Below, piece by piece: positions 1 through 8,325 of a stretch of DNA of 64,000 nt. This DNA comes from a bacterium (GTDB taxonomy: Bacteria; JAMCPX01). The DNA lies in the NCBI GenBank assembly GCA_021792615.1, contig JAJYUJ010000012.1, positions 1 through 64,000 on the forward strand. Direction: 5' to 3'. The notes beneath the pieces are model-generated. The model searched no databases, was not told the DNA's origin, and saw only the letters and a program-made list of their open reading frames with translations. The number at the start of each line of letters is the position of its first letter. Within the stretch, counting starts at the first letter, position 1. A program made the translations under genes and the position numbers.

Positions 1-300
1 TTCCGATCACCCCCACGACCCAAGCCCTGCTTGGGTGCCCCGCCTCCCCCGTCGAGGGGGAGGAACTGAAAATTAAAGATTAAAGATTCAAAATTGAAGA
101 TTTAAGATTAAAGATTATTTCCTCTGCGTTTATCCCCCTCCCTTGACGGGAGGGGCAAGGGGAGGGTGGATATTGCTCCTATTTCACCCCCACCCCGCCT
201 CCCCCGTCGAGGGGAAGAGACTGAAAATTAAAGATTAAAGATTAAAAATTAAAGATTTAAGATTAACCCCCTTAATCCCCCTTGTCAGGGGAAGGAACTG
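1..300. repeat. Mosaic intergenic repeat cluster (modules B, C, A, B', C, D)
   Basis: No gene is visible. The stretch is built from modules that recur elsewhere in the window. Module B (9-64) starts CACCCCCACGACCCAAGCC and ends in a CCTCCCCC/GGGGGAGG hairpin. AT-rich module C (about 71-120 and 226-267) is a run of AAAGATT-like units. Module A (134-169) contains the hairpin CCCTCCC-TTGAC-GGGAGGG followed by AAGGGGAGGGTGG. A short B copy lies at 186-216 and module D (267-297) has CCCCCTTGTCAGGGG. The order A then B with a spacer of about 16 bases is kept in other copies. Confidence 0.85.
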
Positions 301-311
301 AGAAAATAACA

Positions 312-340
312 AACAGAAAGGGCGGGTCTGTGACCCGCCC
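312..340 (-). terminator. Rho-independent terminator of the F0 operon
   Basis: On the minus strand a perfect 9-bp stem (GGGCGGGTC / GACCCGCCC) with a 3-base loop at 320-340 is followed by TTTCTGTTT. It lies 57 bases beyond the atpE stop codon and is distinct from the neighbouring mosaic repeats. Confidence 0.85.
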
Positions 341-396
341 TGAATAAACAACTTTCAGACAAACATCACCGATACGGGGAAACCCCGCACCTGCAA

Positions 397-729
397 TTAT
401 ATCTTTCCCTGAAGCAAAAACGCTATGACGAAAGCGTAAATGACCAGTGACTCGATAAGCGCAAGACCGATAATCATCGGTGTTACAATCTTGCCCGAAG
501 CGCCAGGGTTTCTCGCAATACCGTCAAGGGCCGATGAAATGGATCTGCCCTGACCAAGTGCTCCGCCGAATGCCGCAACCGCTATGCCGATACCGCTGGC
601 GACCGCAAGCCATGCCTTCACGCTCGTGTCGCCTGCCTGTGCCGCCGATGTTGCGTCGGCAAAAGCCGGTATTGCCATAAGCATGAGCACTAAGGTCGAT
701 GCTGCTGTTCTTAAAAACCGTTTTACCAT
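397..729 (-). CDS. atpE: F0F1 ATP synthase subunit c
   Basis: This is the proteolipid that forms the rotating membrane ring of ATP synthase. The 110-residue product has an N-terminal extension of about 25 residues that looks like a signal peptide (hydrophobic 11-21, ending AFADA). Two transmembrane helices follow, joined by the polar loop ARNPGA (72-77). The ion-binding carboxylate is Glu93. Gln60, Ser94 and Tyr98 sit at the spacings found in Na+-binding c-rings (Gln32, Glu65, Ser66, Tyr70 of Ilyobacter), so sodium coupling is possible but not shown. It is the last gene of an F0-only operon atpZ-atpI-atpB-atpE and is followed by a strong terminator. No F1 genes are adjacent, a split arrangement known in delta-proteobacteria. 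Confidence 0.96.
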   Translation of the reverse strand: MVKRFLRTAASTLVLMLMAIPAFADATSAAQAGDTSVKAWLAVASGIGIAVAAFGGALGQGRSISSALDGIARNPGASGKIVTPMIIGLALIESLVIYAFVIAFLLQGKI

Positions 730-752
730 CTTTTTATCCTCCTTTCTTAAGA

Positions 753-1457
753 TTAATGTTCTTCTTCTTCCTCGTGTGCAACCGCAAGAGCAATGTAGAT
801 TGCGCTGAGAATCGAAAAAACAAGTGCCTGAATGAATGATACAAATATGCCGAGGAGCATGAAAAATATCGGAACGATAACAGGCAGCAGGTGGGAAAAG
901 ATCCCCAGTGCCGTGTGGTCACCGAGCATATTTGCGAAAAGCCTGAGCGAAAGCGAAACGGGCCTTACAAAATTACTGATAAGCTCTACAACCAGCATGA
1001 TAGGTGCGAGCCACCAGATCGGACCCATAAAATGTTTGATATATTTTATCCCATGAGCCTTAAACCCGTAATAGTTGTACGCTATAAACACTGTAACAGC
1101 CATGGCCGCATTCGTATTCAGTGTGTCCGTGGGCGGGACCATCCCCGGTATGACGCCCCAGAGGTTCGAGACGAAAATCAGGATAAAAAGCGTGCCGATC
1201 AGCGGTACGAATTTTTCCGGTTCATCCGGAATGACCGATGCCGTAAAGTTGAACAAAGCCTCGTAAATAATATCGAACAGCGAAAACAGGGTAAACCCTT
1301 CATCAGGCACCTCGGGATAATCCCTTCGTTTCAGTGTCCTGTACACCAGGAAGGTGAGCAGTATAAGAATAGCGCCGGTCAAAGGATACGTTATCATATA
1401 ACTGGGTATATCCTTTAAACCCGGTACAAAACTAAACCATGTTAATTGTTCATGCAT
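753..1457 (-). CDS. atpB: F0F1 ATP synthase subunit a
   Basis: This is the stator membrane subunit that carries ions to and from the c-ring. The 234 residues contain five to six hydrophobic helices. The conserved segment SLSLRLFANMLGDH places the essential arginine at Arg172. The C-terminus is an unusual acidic tail, AHEEEEEH. It lies between atpI, which it overlaps by 8 bases, and atpE, 23 bases away, in the same transcription unit. Length is usual for the short bacterial form. Confidence 0.97.
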   Translation of the reverse strand: MHEQLTWFSFVPGLKDIPSYMITYPLTGAILILLTFLVYRTLKRRDYPEVPDEGFTLFSLFDIIYEALFNFTASVIPDEPEKFVPLIGTLFILIFVSNLWGVIPGMVPPTDTLNTNAAMAVTVFIAYNYYGFKAHGIKYIKHFMGPIWWLAPIMLVVELISNFVRPVSLSLRLFANMLGDHTALGIFSHLLPVIVPIFFMLLGIFVSFIQALVFSILSAIYIALAVAHEEEEEH

Positions 1458-1821
1458 TGTCCTGTCTCCTTACCATCAAATAAATTGCCATGACCATCGT
1501 GCTCAACGGCATGATCGTTATCCCCAGTATAAAGGGGATGGGCCTTACCTTGATTATTACTATGGTTATATAAAGTGTTGTCAACAAAAATGCATATTTA
1601 AGTATCAGCAGGAAGATATAAACAGCCTTGTTCCCCGATTGCCCGAGGATGGCCGACATACCTTTGCCGAGCAGGACTATGTTCACGCCAATGATACCTG
1701 CGCCTGCTGCAAATGCCGCTATGTCCGTGATGTCCCGGTGGTAGAGCAGCATGCCGAGGATGCCGCACGCAAAGAGCAGCGCGCCGGTCAGAAGCCAGAC
1801 CCTGTATACATTATGTCTCAT
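1450..1821 (-). CDS. AtpI-like small membrane protein of the F0 operon
   Basis: A 123-residue protein with four predicted hydrophobic helices. By position and size it is the AtpI-type accessory protein encoded with F0 genes, which in other bacteria helps c-ring assembly; sequence conservation is weak, so function rests on context. The reading frame is open further upstream to 1911. I chose the ATG at 1821 (MRHNVYRVWL) because it gives a 4-base ATGA overlap with the stop of atpZ and removes a charged, non-membrane extension. The 3' end overlaps atpB by 8 bases, implying translational coupling. Confidence 0.75.
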   Translation of the reverse strand: MRHNVYRVWLLTGALLFACGILGMLLYHRDITDIAAFAAGAGIIGVNIVLLGKGMSAILGQSGNKAVYIFLLILKYAFLLTTLYITIVIIKVRPIPFILGITIMPLSTMVMAIYLMVRRQDNA

Positions 1822-2048
1822 TTTTTGTCCGATCCCACGATCTTTCCTATCTCCATCAGCCGTACGACACTTGCGATAAACCCGAGGCAGGTAAAAACAA
1901 GCGTAAGCCATGGCAGGGTATGGAAGTACTTGTCCGCATAATACCCTATAAAAATGCCCACGACTACGGACAATCCCGCCTCTATGCTCAGGGCGAATAT
2001 CGTCGCTACCTTTTGATAGTTAAATCCCAACAAAGTGATTACGGGCAT
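1818..2048 (-). CDS. AtpZ/AtpI-family F0 accessory protein
   Basis: A 76-residue protein with two transmembrane helices (about 13-37 and 44-64) separated by the polar hairpin YYADKYFHTLP. This matches the AtpZ/AtpI family found at the head of F0 operons and suggested to aid assembly or carry Mg2+/Ca2+. It is the first gene of the operon; upstream lie 60 bases of unique sequence and then the mosaic repeat at 2105. No convincing Shine-Dalgarno sequence precedes the ATG. Confidence 0.8.
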   Translation of the reverse strand: MPVITLLGFNYQKVATIFALSIEAGLSVVVGIFIGYYADKYFHTLPWLTLVFTCLGFIASVVRLMEIGKIVGSDKK

Positions 2049-2104
2049 ACCACGACAGGGAGACTACCGTCAAACGAAATGAACTACTTCGCAGCAAGCT
2101 GCAG

Positions 2105-2515
2105 GAACTTAAGATTAAAGATTAAAAATTAAAAATTAAAGATTTAAGATTAAAGATTATTTCCTCTGCGTTTATCCCCCTCCCTTGACGGGAGGGGTAA
2201 GGGGAGGGTGGGTATTGCACCTATTTCACCCCCACCCCGCCTCCCCCGTCAAGGGGGAGGGACTGAAGAAAATAACTTAGATCCACAGTTTGCCTGCGTT
2301 TCCTCTCCTTTTAGGAGAGGATTAAGGTGAGGTCTATGGTTGTCTTGCTCAGACCTCATCCGCACCCTTCCCTGTCGGGTGGGTACCCGTTCCCCTAAGA
2401 GGGGAAGGAACTTAAGACTGAAAATTAAAGATTAAAGATTAAAAATTTAAAATTAAAGATTTAAGATTAACCCCCTTAATCCCCCTTGTCAGGGGGAGGG
2501 ATTTAAAATAAACTC
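2105..2515. repeat. Mosaic intergenic repeat cluster (modules C, A, B', F, E, C, D)
   Basis: About 410 bases without a gene. In order: AT-rich module C (2108-2158), module A (2176-2211), short module B (2228-2268), module F with CCTCTCCTTTTAGGAGAGG (about 2299-2350), module E with CCTGTCGGGTGGGTACCCG (2352-2410), module C again (2420-2467) and module D (2469-2500). Together with the opening cluster it flanks the F0 operon on both sides. Confidence 0.85.
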
Positions 2516-2576
2516 TGTTGCAGAGCATCAAGGGATTCTATTCATTAAAACGGAAAGTAATGCGGTATTTCCCGGA

Positions 2577-2852
2577 TCAGTTGGAATGCTGCTTAATAAA
2601 CCTGTCCAGCTCCTGCTTGTCCTCGGCAGATTTTTTCTCTTTTCCCACGGTTACCGTGGGCTGCTGGGCTCCCTGCTTGTTCAGGATGGTAAACTGGTTC
2701 TTCAACTCCATGGTCTTTTGCTCTATGTTTTCCAGTTTTTTGGGGTTCTTCAGCGTTATCTGCACTGTATTGTGCTTGAAGCTTACCCGGAGGAAATAAA
2801 TAAGCGCCAGAATGAGCAGCGCCAGGATAATATATTTTATAAGTTTGAACAT
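2577..2852 (-). CDS. Small membrane-anchored coiled-coil protein, unknown function
   Basis: A 91-residue protein I do not recognise. It has one hydrophobic segment (about 5-22) followed by a charged, probably helical region with heptad-like KKLENIEQKTMELKNQF and a basic/acidic tail. It resembles in layout, but not clearly in sequence, LapA-type small membrane proteins. I chose the ATG at 2852 over an upstream in-frame ATG at 2873 because AGGAG stands 7 bases before it. It starts 4 bases after the stop of the helicase gene and is probably co-transcribed with it. Confidence 0.6.
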   Translation of the reverse strand: MFKLIKYIILALLILALIYFLRVSFKHNTVQITLKNPKKLENIEQKTMELKNQFTILNKQGAQQPTVTVGKEKKSAEDKQELDRFIKQHSN

Positions 2853-2856
2853 GCCT

Positions 2857-4827
2857 TCACTCCTGCGTTTCATAAGCGTACGATGGCAGCTCCCGGATGA
2901 ACCGCGACGGTTTTATCAGTGCATTGTTGTACGTTCCCCGTTCCGGGATCCACTCCTGGTAGCAAAGATAGAGCTCGTCTTTTGCGCGGGTCGTTGCCAC
3001 GTAAAACAGCCTTCTTTCCTCTTCTATGGCGTCGTTCTCCGTTTCTTTTCTCTGGTTGTCATTGCCGCGGATGACCGGGAACTTCCCGTCCACAAGCCAC
3101 GGGATGAAAACGATCTTCCACTCAAGCCCCTTTGCCTGGTGTATGCTCGAGAGCACGACCCTCTCCTTATCCTCCTCCGCGGTGTCCGAAGACACCACCG
3201 TTGCAACGAGCGCCATCTCGCTGAGAAAGCTTGTGACGCTCTGAAACCTGGCGGAGTAGTTCGTAAGCTGTCGCACATCCTCGAGCCTTGCCTCGAAGTT
3301 CGTGTAGGTAAGCTTCATAAACTCCTCATAGCCCGATTCGAGGATCAGGATCAGCATATCGGACGGTAGTTTTTCCTTCATGTCCGAAAGGTTTGAAATC
3401 AATTTGTAAAAGCTGGAAAAATGCTGCGCAGCCTTCTTCGGGAGTTCCTCCATGACGGCTTTTTCTCCGAGTGACGGGAATGCATGATTCGATTCGACAA
3501 ATTTGTCCCATAGATATCCGGATGTTTTTACGCCAATCCCGGGGTATAATTTCAGCGCCCTCTTGAATGCAAGTTCGTCCAGGGGATTGTTGACGAACCG
3601 CAGGTAGCTCAGCACGTCCTTGATATGCGCCTGCTCGAAGAATTTTATGCCCGACCTGACCTCATACGGTATGCCGAGCCTCGTCAGTTCCATCTGGATC
3701 TCCATGGAATGGTAGTGCGAGCGGTAAAGGACCGCGATGTCGTTCAGGTTTGCGTCCGCGTGTAGTATACGCTTCGCAATAAAGCTTGCCTGCTCTTCGG
3801 TATTTGCGGTCTTGACAATGGTGGGCAGCAGGCCGGCCCCGCGGGTGGCTACAAGCCGTTTCAGGTACTGTTTCTTGTTCCGTATGATACTCGAGTTGGC
3901 AAGATCGAGTATGGACTGCGTACTCCGGTAGTTCGTCTGGAGCTTGTAAACGACGGCGTCCGGATAACGTTCAGTAAACCCGAGGATGTTCTCATAATGT
4001 GCCCCGCGGAACGCATAGATGGACTGTGCATCATCACCGACCACCATGATGTTCCGGTGTGCCTGTGCAAGGACATCCACGATCTCCGCCTGGAGCTTGC
4101 TCGTGTCCTGATATTCGTCGACAAGGATGTGCTGAAACAAACGTTGATAATGTTCCCGTACGTCCTCATGTTCGATCAGCAGTTGTTTCAGGAAAACGAG
4201 CAGGTCGTCGAAATCAAGGGCGTTCAGTGCCTTCTTTTTGTTTACGACGTGATCGTTGATGAGTATCAGGTCGTCGATAAACTCCGCCATGTGCGGAAAC
4301 CTCTGGGCTACGGTCTTATCGATCTGCAGGGAAAGATTGGTGGAAAGGCTCATGATGGCTGCGACCGCATTCGCCTTGGGGAACCTCCTGTTTTCGTTCA
4401 AACCGAACTCCGCGATGGTCAGGGACACAAGGTCGGTCCTGTCCTCCTCATCGAGGATCGTGTAATTGTTCTTAAAGCCGAGAAGACCGATATGCCTCCT
4501 CAGGATAAGATTGGCGATATGATGGAACGTCCCGCTCCACACGCCCTTGCTGTCCATAGAAAGCAGGCGTTCGACCCTTGAGAGCATCTCGTTTGCAGCC
4601 TTGTTGGTAAATGTTACCAGCAGGATGCTTGCAGGAGAAACCCCTTCTTCGACCAGCTTTGCTACCCGGTAAATAAGGGTACGGGTTTTCCCGCTGCCAG
4701 CACCTGCTATAACAAGGCTCGGACCACCTTTTGATAAAACCACATCGAGCTGTTCCTGGTTCAGCTCCTTTTCGAAGTCTATGCGCGCTTTTTTATCGGA
4801 TTGTGTTAAAAGGTGTTCTCTGTACAC
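2857..4827 (-). CDS. UvrD/PcrA-type 3'-5' DNA helicase (superfamily 1A)
   Basis: An ATP-dependent helicase for DNA repair or replication restart. The 656 residues show the SF1 motifs in order: Q-motif LNQEQLDVV (22-30), Walker A AGAGSGKT (41-48), Walker B DEYQD, motif III GDDAQSIYAFRGA, motif IV NYRS, motif V IHQAKGLEW and motif VI VATTRAKDELYL. It is shorter than E. coli UvrD (about 720) and stops soon after motif VI, lacking the C-terminal RNA-polymerase-binding extension of PcrA/UvrD, so a Rep-like or short PcrA-like role fits best. The start is a GTG one base after the stop of the upstream chaperone gene, so the two are probably coupled. Confidence 0.93.
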   Translation of the reverse strand: MYREHLLTQSDKKARIDFEKELNQEQLDVVLSKGGPSLVIAGAGSGKTRTLIYRVAKLVEEGVSPASILLVTFTNKAANEMLSRVERLLSMDSKGVWSGTFHHIANLILRRHIGLLGFKNNYTILDEEDRTDLVSLTIAEFGLNENRRFPKANAVAAIMSLSTNLSLQIDKTVAQRFPHMAEFIDDLILINDHVVNKKKALNALDFDDLLVFLKQLLIEHEDVREHYQRLFQHILVDEYQDTSKLQAEIVDVLAQAHRNIMVVGDDAQSIYAFRGAHYENILGFTERYPDAVVYKLQTNYRSTQSILDLANSSIIRNKKQYLKRLVATRGAGLLPTIVKTANTEEQASFIAKRILHADANLNDIAVLYRSHYHSMEIQMELTRLGIPYEVRSGIKFFEQAHIKDVLSYLRFVNNPLDELAFKRALKLYPGIGVKTSGYLWDKFVESNHAFPSLGEKAVMEELPKKAAQHFSSFYKLISNLSDMKEKLPSDMLILILESGYEEFMKLTYTNFEARLEDVRQLTNYSARFQSVTSFLSEMALVATVVSSDTAEEDKERVVLSSIHQAKGLEWKIVFIPWLVDGKFPVIRGNDNQRKETENDAIEEERRLFYVATTRAKDELYLCYQEWIPERGTYNNALIKPSRFIRELPSYAYETQE

Positions 4828-4828
4828 A

Positions 4829-5893
4829 TCATTTGACTTTTATATCGACCTTTGTCTTGGCCTTTAACCCGTCTATCAATTTCTCTAACGAAGCCTTTGC
4901 ATCCTGCTGTGCGAGCATCTGTTCGAGCTGGGGTTTGACCTCTTCGAATGTCCTCGTCTGGGCAGGCTTTTTCCCAATGAGCTGGATGATATGATACCCA
5001 TACTGGGTCTGGACGATGGGGCTTATCTGTCCCGGCTTCTTGAGTGCAAATGCCGCTTTGGAAAATGCCGGTACCATCTGGTCTGCCGCAAAAAATCCAA
5101 GGTCTCCGCCCTTTGCGCCGCTCGCTTTGTCTATGGACTTCTCCATTGCAAGCATGGTAAAGGATTTTCCTGCCTTCAGTTCTTTTTCTATCTGCTCGGC
5201 CTCGGGCTTTGTTTTGACAAGGATATGCCTGGCGTCGACTTCTTCGGGAACATTGAACTGCGCCTTGTGCTTGTCGTAAAATGCCTTTGCGTCTGCATCA
5301 CTGACCTTCACGTTCTTTTCCAGATCCGAGTACACGTCCTTCGCAATGAGCTGTTCCTTGATCTGTTTTTTGATATCGTCCATATTCATGCCCGATTCGT
5401 TTACGATAGACTGAAATTTGTCTTTACCGAACCGAGTTTCGAGCTGGCCGATAGTATCGTCCACCTCTTTATCGCTGACCGTGATGCCTTTTTGCTTTGC
5501 ATAGTCGCCCAGCAGGGTTAAGGTGACGATCCCTTGAATGACATTCTGTTTTATCTGATTTATTATCTGAGTGTTGGCCTTGCTGTACGGATCAAACGGT
5601 TTTCCCTGGCTGGCAAAGAACTGCTTGAGCAGAGCTACCTGCAAGTTCAATTGTTTATTCAGCTCTCCCTTGGATATGGTCTGGTTGCCGATCACGATGG
5701 CCGGTCCCGAGCCGGTGATGAGTGCCAATGGCTTTGGTCCGCTCTTCAGAATATTGGTTTTCCACAGCAATATGCCGACGATTACCACGATCACGATCAA
5801 AACGCTGGAGAGAACGATCAGCGTTGTTCTGTCCTTCGGCTGCTGCGGCTGCCCCTCATTTTTTGTTTCATTGTTTGTTTCTGTGTCTGACAT
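4829..5893 (-). CDS. Membrane-anchored SurA/PpiC-type peptidylprolyl isomerase
   Basis: A periplasmic folding factor for exported proteins. The 354 residues begin with a polar 25-residue cytoplasmic stretch, then one membrane helix (about 26-47), a SurA-N-like chaperone domain (about 60-210) and a parvulin domain (about 217-312) with ARHILVKTK, GGDLGFF and YGYHIIQL. A basic tail rich in Lys ends the protein. PrsA/PpiD-like anchoring by a single helix rather than a cleaved signal is likely. The stop lies one base before the helicase GTG start. Upstream is a 600-base gap holding the 5945-6134 element and a repeat cluster. Confidence 0.92.
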   Translation of the reverse strand: MSDTETNNETKNEGQPQQPKDRTTLIVLSSVLIVIVVIVGILLWKTNILKSGPKPLALITGSGPAIVIGNQTISKGELNKQLNLQVALLKQFFASQGKPFDPYSKANTQIINQIKQNVIQGIVTLTLLGDYAKQKGITVSDKEVDDTIGQLETRFGKDKFQSIVNESGMNMDDIKKQIKEQLIAKDVYSDLEKNVKVSDADAKAFYDKHKAQFNVPEEVDARHILVKTKPEAEQIEKELKAGKSFTMLAMEKSIDKASGAKGGDLGFFAADQMVPAFSKAAFALKKPGQISPIVQTQYGYHIIQLIGKKPAQTRTFEEVKPQLEQMLAQQDAKASLEKLIDGLKAKTKVDIKVK

Positions 5894-5944
5894 GTATCCT
5901 CCTTTAATTTCAATAATAGAACAGTTTCATATAATTTACAAGCT

Positions 5945-6134
5945 GTCAACCCCGTTAGAAATGAGAAGGTTTTGAACGATATTCCCGATACAAAAGGTTG
6001 AATGGGTGTTCGCCGCAATCCCCGCTATTTATGGCTGGGTCAAGGCGAACTATACGATTAACATGTTCCATACCAACGAAGAATCAACGCTGTTTACAGC
6101 GTTGTTCTTCAATTTTCTAACGGGGTCAACCCCG
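5945..6134. mobile_element. MITE-like element or insertion scar
   Basis: A stretch bounded by identical 10-base direct repeats GTCAACCCCG (5945-5954 and 6125-6134) and by 12-base inverted repeats CCCCGTTAGAAA (5950-5961) and TTTCTAACGGGG (6114-6125). The interior (about 150 bases) is not made of the mosaic modules. It holds an open frame without start from about 5975 to 6137 that encodes a hydrophobic, membrane-like fragment (GVFAAIPAIYGWVK and on). It could be a short non-autonomous element with target duplication, or the remnant of a lost gene. No transposase is present. Confidence 0.45.
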
Positions 6135-6135
6135 T

Positions 6136-6496
6136 AAAAGAAACTCAAAATTCAATATTTAATATTCAATCTTGAATCCCCTATCCTTTCCCTCTTTTTT
6201 TTATTCCTCCCCCTTGTCAATGGGGCAAGAAAGGATTTTCCTTATCAAAGGAATAAGAAAAGGTCTCCCCCTGTCAAGGGGGATTAAGGGGGTTGATCTT
6301 TAATTTTCAGTCTCCAGTCCCACTCCCCTCGACGGGGGAGGCGGGGCACCCAAGCAAGGCTTGGGTCGTGGGGGTAATTTAAAGCAAAACCCACCCTCCC
6401 CTTGCCCCTCCCGTCAAGGGAGGGGGATAATTTGAATCTTTAATCTTGAATCTTTAATCTTTAATTTTGAATCTTCAGTCTTTAATCTTTAATTTC
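6136..6496. repeat. Mosaic intergenic repeat cluster in inverted orientation
   Basis: The modules seen elsewhere appear here as reverse complements: D (about 6263-6300), B (6319-6375) and A (6391-6428), preceded by AT-rich, Pro/Lys-poor sequence and followed by a long C module (6430-6496, TTTAATCTTGAATC-type units) that runs up to the stop codon of the htpX-like gene. This shows that whole composites can sit in either orientation. Confidence 0.85.
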
Positions 6497-7471
6497 TTAT
6501 CTCTTCCCATACCCCTGCGCAACGATCTCGTGGCCGCTGAGTTTCAGCCGCGCAATACGCTTGTCGATGGGCGGGTGCGTCGCAAACAGGTCTGCCCAGA
6601 ACCCTTCCTTGTCCCCGGATATTCTTACCAGCGGGTCTACGATAAACATGTGGGCAGTACCGCGGGAAGCATTCTTCATGGGAACAAAGCCTGCTTTGAT
6701 CTTTTCCAGCGCAGATGCAAGTGCAAGGGGGTTGCGCGTGAATTCCACAGACGCTGCATCCGCTGCATACTCACGCTCACGCGACACGGTCATCGCTATG
6801 ATCTGTCCCAGTATCGGCGCAATAATTGCGAGGACGAGCGCCACCAGCAAAACGATCAGGGTCCCCCGCAAATCCGTACTCTTGCCGCTTTTTCTCGGCG
6901 CGTAAAAGGAAATGCGCCAGAGCCAGTCGCTCATCAGGGCAATAGCCCCGAGCAGTACGGCGACGACCGTCATTGTTTGTATATCGTGGCTTTTGATATG
7001 CCCCATCTCATGGGCAACGACCGCCTGCAGCTCGCTGCGGTCCATCCTGTCCAGCAGCCCGCGGGTCACGGCAATGCTTGAATGCCCGGGGTCTCTTCCC
7101 GTTGCAAATGCATTCGCCTGATCCGAAGGCATGATATAAACAAACGGCATGGGGTTGCCGGATGCAATGGACATCTCCCTGACCACATCCATCAGCATCT
7201 TTTCCTTGTCATCCGCAGTGGAAATGTCCAGGGGAACGGCACCCACGGACCCGAGCACGATGGTATCTCCGCTGTAGTACGATGTCATTGCCCAGCCCGA
7301 GGCGACGATGATCGCCAGTGCGGTCGCAAACGGGAAAGGCCCCCGGGTTATGTCGAACCCGAGGTAGAAATGGTCGATGAAATAGCCCATGGACAGGACG
7401 ATGAAAAGGAACACCGATATGAGTATCAGTGTGGCCCTGCGGTTTTCTCTTTGTTCTTCAAAAAAATCCAC
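6497..7471 (-). CDS. htpX: HtpX-like membrane zinc metalloprotease (M48B)
   Basis: An integral-membrane protease for quality control of membrane proteins. The 324 residues have two N-terminal helices (about 14-34 and 45-64), the zinc motif HEMGH (His154, Glu155, His158), two central helices (about 165-180 and 205-228) and the third zinc ligand in EREYAAD (Glu234). The C-terminal part has HPPIDKRIARL, typical of the family. Length is slightly above the 290 of E. coli HtpX. It lies 188 bases from lemA on the same strand, a recurrent HtpX/LemA pairing in bacteria, although here a repeat cluster separates the two. Confidence 0.93.
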   Translation of the reverse strand: MDFFEEQRENRRATLILISVFLFIVLSMGYFIDHFYLGFDITRGPFPFATALAIIVASGWAMTSYYSGDTIVLGSVGAVPLDISTADDKEKMLMDVVREMSIASGNPMPFVYIMPSDQANAFATGRDPGHSSIAVTRGLLDRMDRSELQAVVAHEMGHIKSHDIQTMTVVAVLLGAIALMSDWLWRISFYAPRKSGKSTDLRGTLIVLLVALVLAIIAPILGQIIAMTVSREREYAADAASVEFTRNPLALASALEKIKAGFVPMKNASRGTAHMFIVDPLVRISGDKEGFWADLFATHPPIDKRIARLKLSGHEIVAQGYGKR

Positions 7472-7479
7472 AGTTTTAT

Positions 7480-7659
7480 ATCTTTAATCTTTATTTTTTT
7501 AGTTCCACCCACTCTTAGGGGATGGTTAGAATGGGGTCTGATTTTCTTAGGCCTCCCCTCTTAAGGTAAGAGGGATAATCCAGAAGAGCAGACACAAGGG
7601 AGTGATCTTTAATCTTAGATCTTTGATCTTTAATCTTGAATCTTGAATTTTGAGTTTCT
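7480..7659. repeat. Mosaic intergenic repeats (modules F-like and C)
   Basis: The gap between htpX and lemA holds a short C module (about 7480-7495), a degenerate F-like module with CCCACTCTTAGGGGATGG and CCTCCCCTCTTAAGG (7500-7572), and a second C module (7600-7655). No gene is seen. Confidence 0.7.
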
Positions 7660-8220
7660 TCATATATTGATGTCTACCTTCGGCGTTGTCCGCGCAGCCT
7701 CTTCTATCTGGAAATAGGTCTTGGGCTTGAAGCTGAACATGCCGGCTATCATATTGGACGGGAACTGACCGACCTTCGTATTCAGTGACATGACGCTGTC
7801 GTTGTAGAACTGCCGCGCGAAGGCAAGCTGGTTTTCCGTGGTCCGCAGTTCCTCCATCAGGGTTTTTACCTGTTCGTTGGATTTAAGGTCGGGGTAGTTT
7901 TCCGCAACTGCCATCAGCTTTCCGAGTACGCCGGAAAGTGCGCCCTCTGCCGCAAACTTTTCCGCACCCGGCGGTGTTGCCATTGCCTTGGAACGTGCGC
8001 TGATAACCGCCTCGAGGGTTTCTTTTTCAAACTTCATATACCCTTTCACTGCTTCGACAAGGTTCGGTATAAGATCATACCGCCGCTTCAGCTGGACGTC
8101 GATTTGCTTGTACGCGTTGTCGATGCCCGCATTCATCCTGACAAAGCTGTTGTAGATCGCCACAAACCAGAAGACTATGAGAAGAATCAATATAAGAACT
8201 ATCCATGCTCCTACACCCAT
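7660..8220 (-). CDS. LemA family protein
   Basis: A 186-residue protein with one N-terminal membrane helix (about 5-25) and a long, mostly helical extracytoplasmic part containing DVQLKRRYDLIPNLVEAVKG and FYNDSVMSLNT, both typical of LemA. The molecular role of the family is poorly defined; neighbours in many genomes are HtpX-type proteases and TPM-domain proteins, and here too an HtpX-like gene lies downstream. A GGAGG sequence precedes the ATG. Confidence 0.94.
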   Translation of the reverse strand: MGVGAWIVLILILLIVFWFVAIYNSFVRMNAGIDNAYKQIDVQLKRRYDLIPNLVEAVKGYMKFEKETLEAVISARSKAMATPPGAEKFAAEGALSGVLGKLMAVAENYPDLKSNEQVKTLMEELRTTENQLAFARQFYNDSVMSLNTKVGQFPSNMIAGMFSFKPKTYFQIEEAARTTPKVDINI

Positions 8221-8261
8221 ATTTTCCTCCTTTATCTTTTATGAGTAGTATAGCTTTCCTA

Positions 8262-8322
8262 TTTAATTTTTAATCTTTAATATTTAATCTTGAATATTGA
8301 ATTTTGAATTTTGAATTTCCCG
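8262..8322. repeat. AT-rich module C run
   Basis: Some 60 bases of TTTAATCTTTAATATTTAATCT-type units, then TTGAATTTTGAATTT, without any of the GC-rich hairpin modules. It ends 4 bases before the stop of the DksA-like gene. Confidence 0.75.
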
Positions 8323-8325
8323 GAT

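Noticed and set aside
891-1418. Plus-strand frame of 175 codons
   Set aside because: It is fully antisense to atpB, rich in Arg and Cys as expected for a shadow frame.
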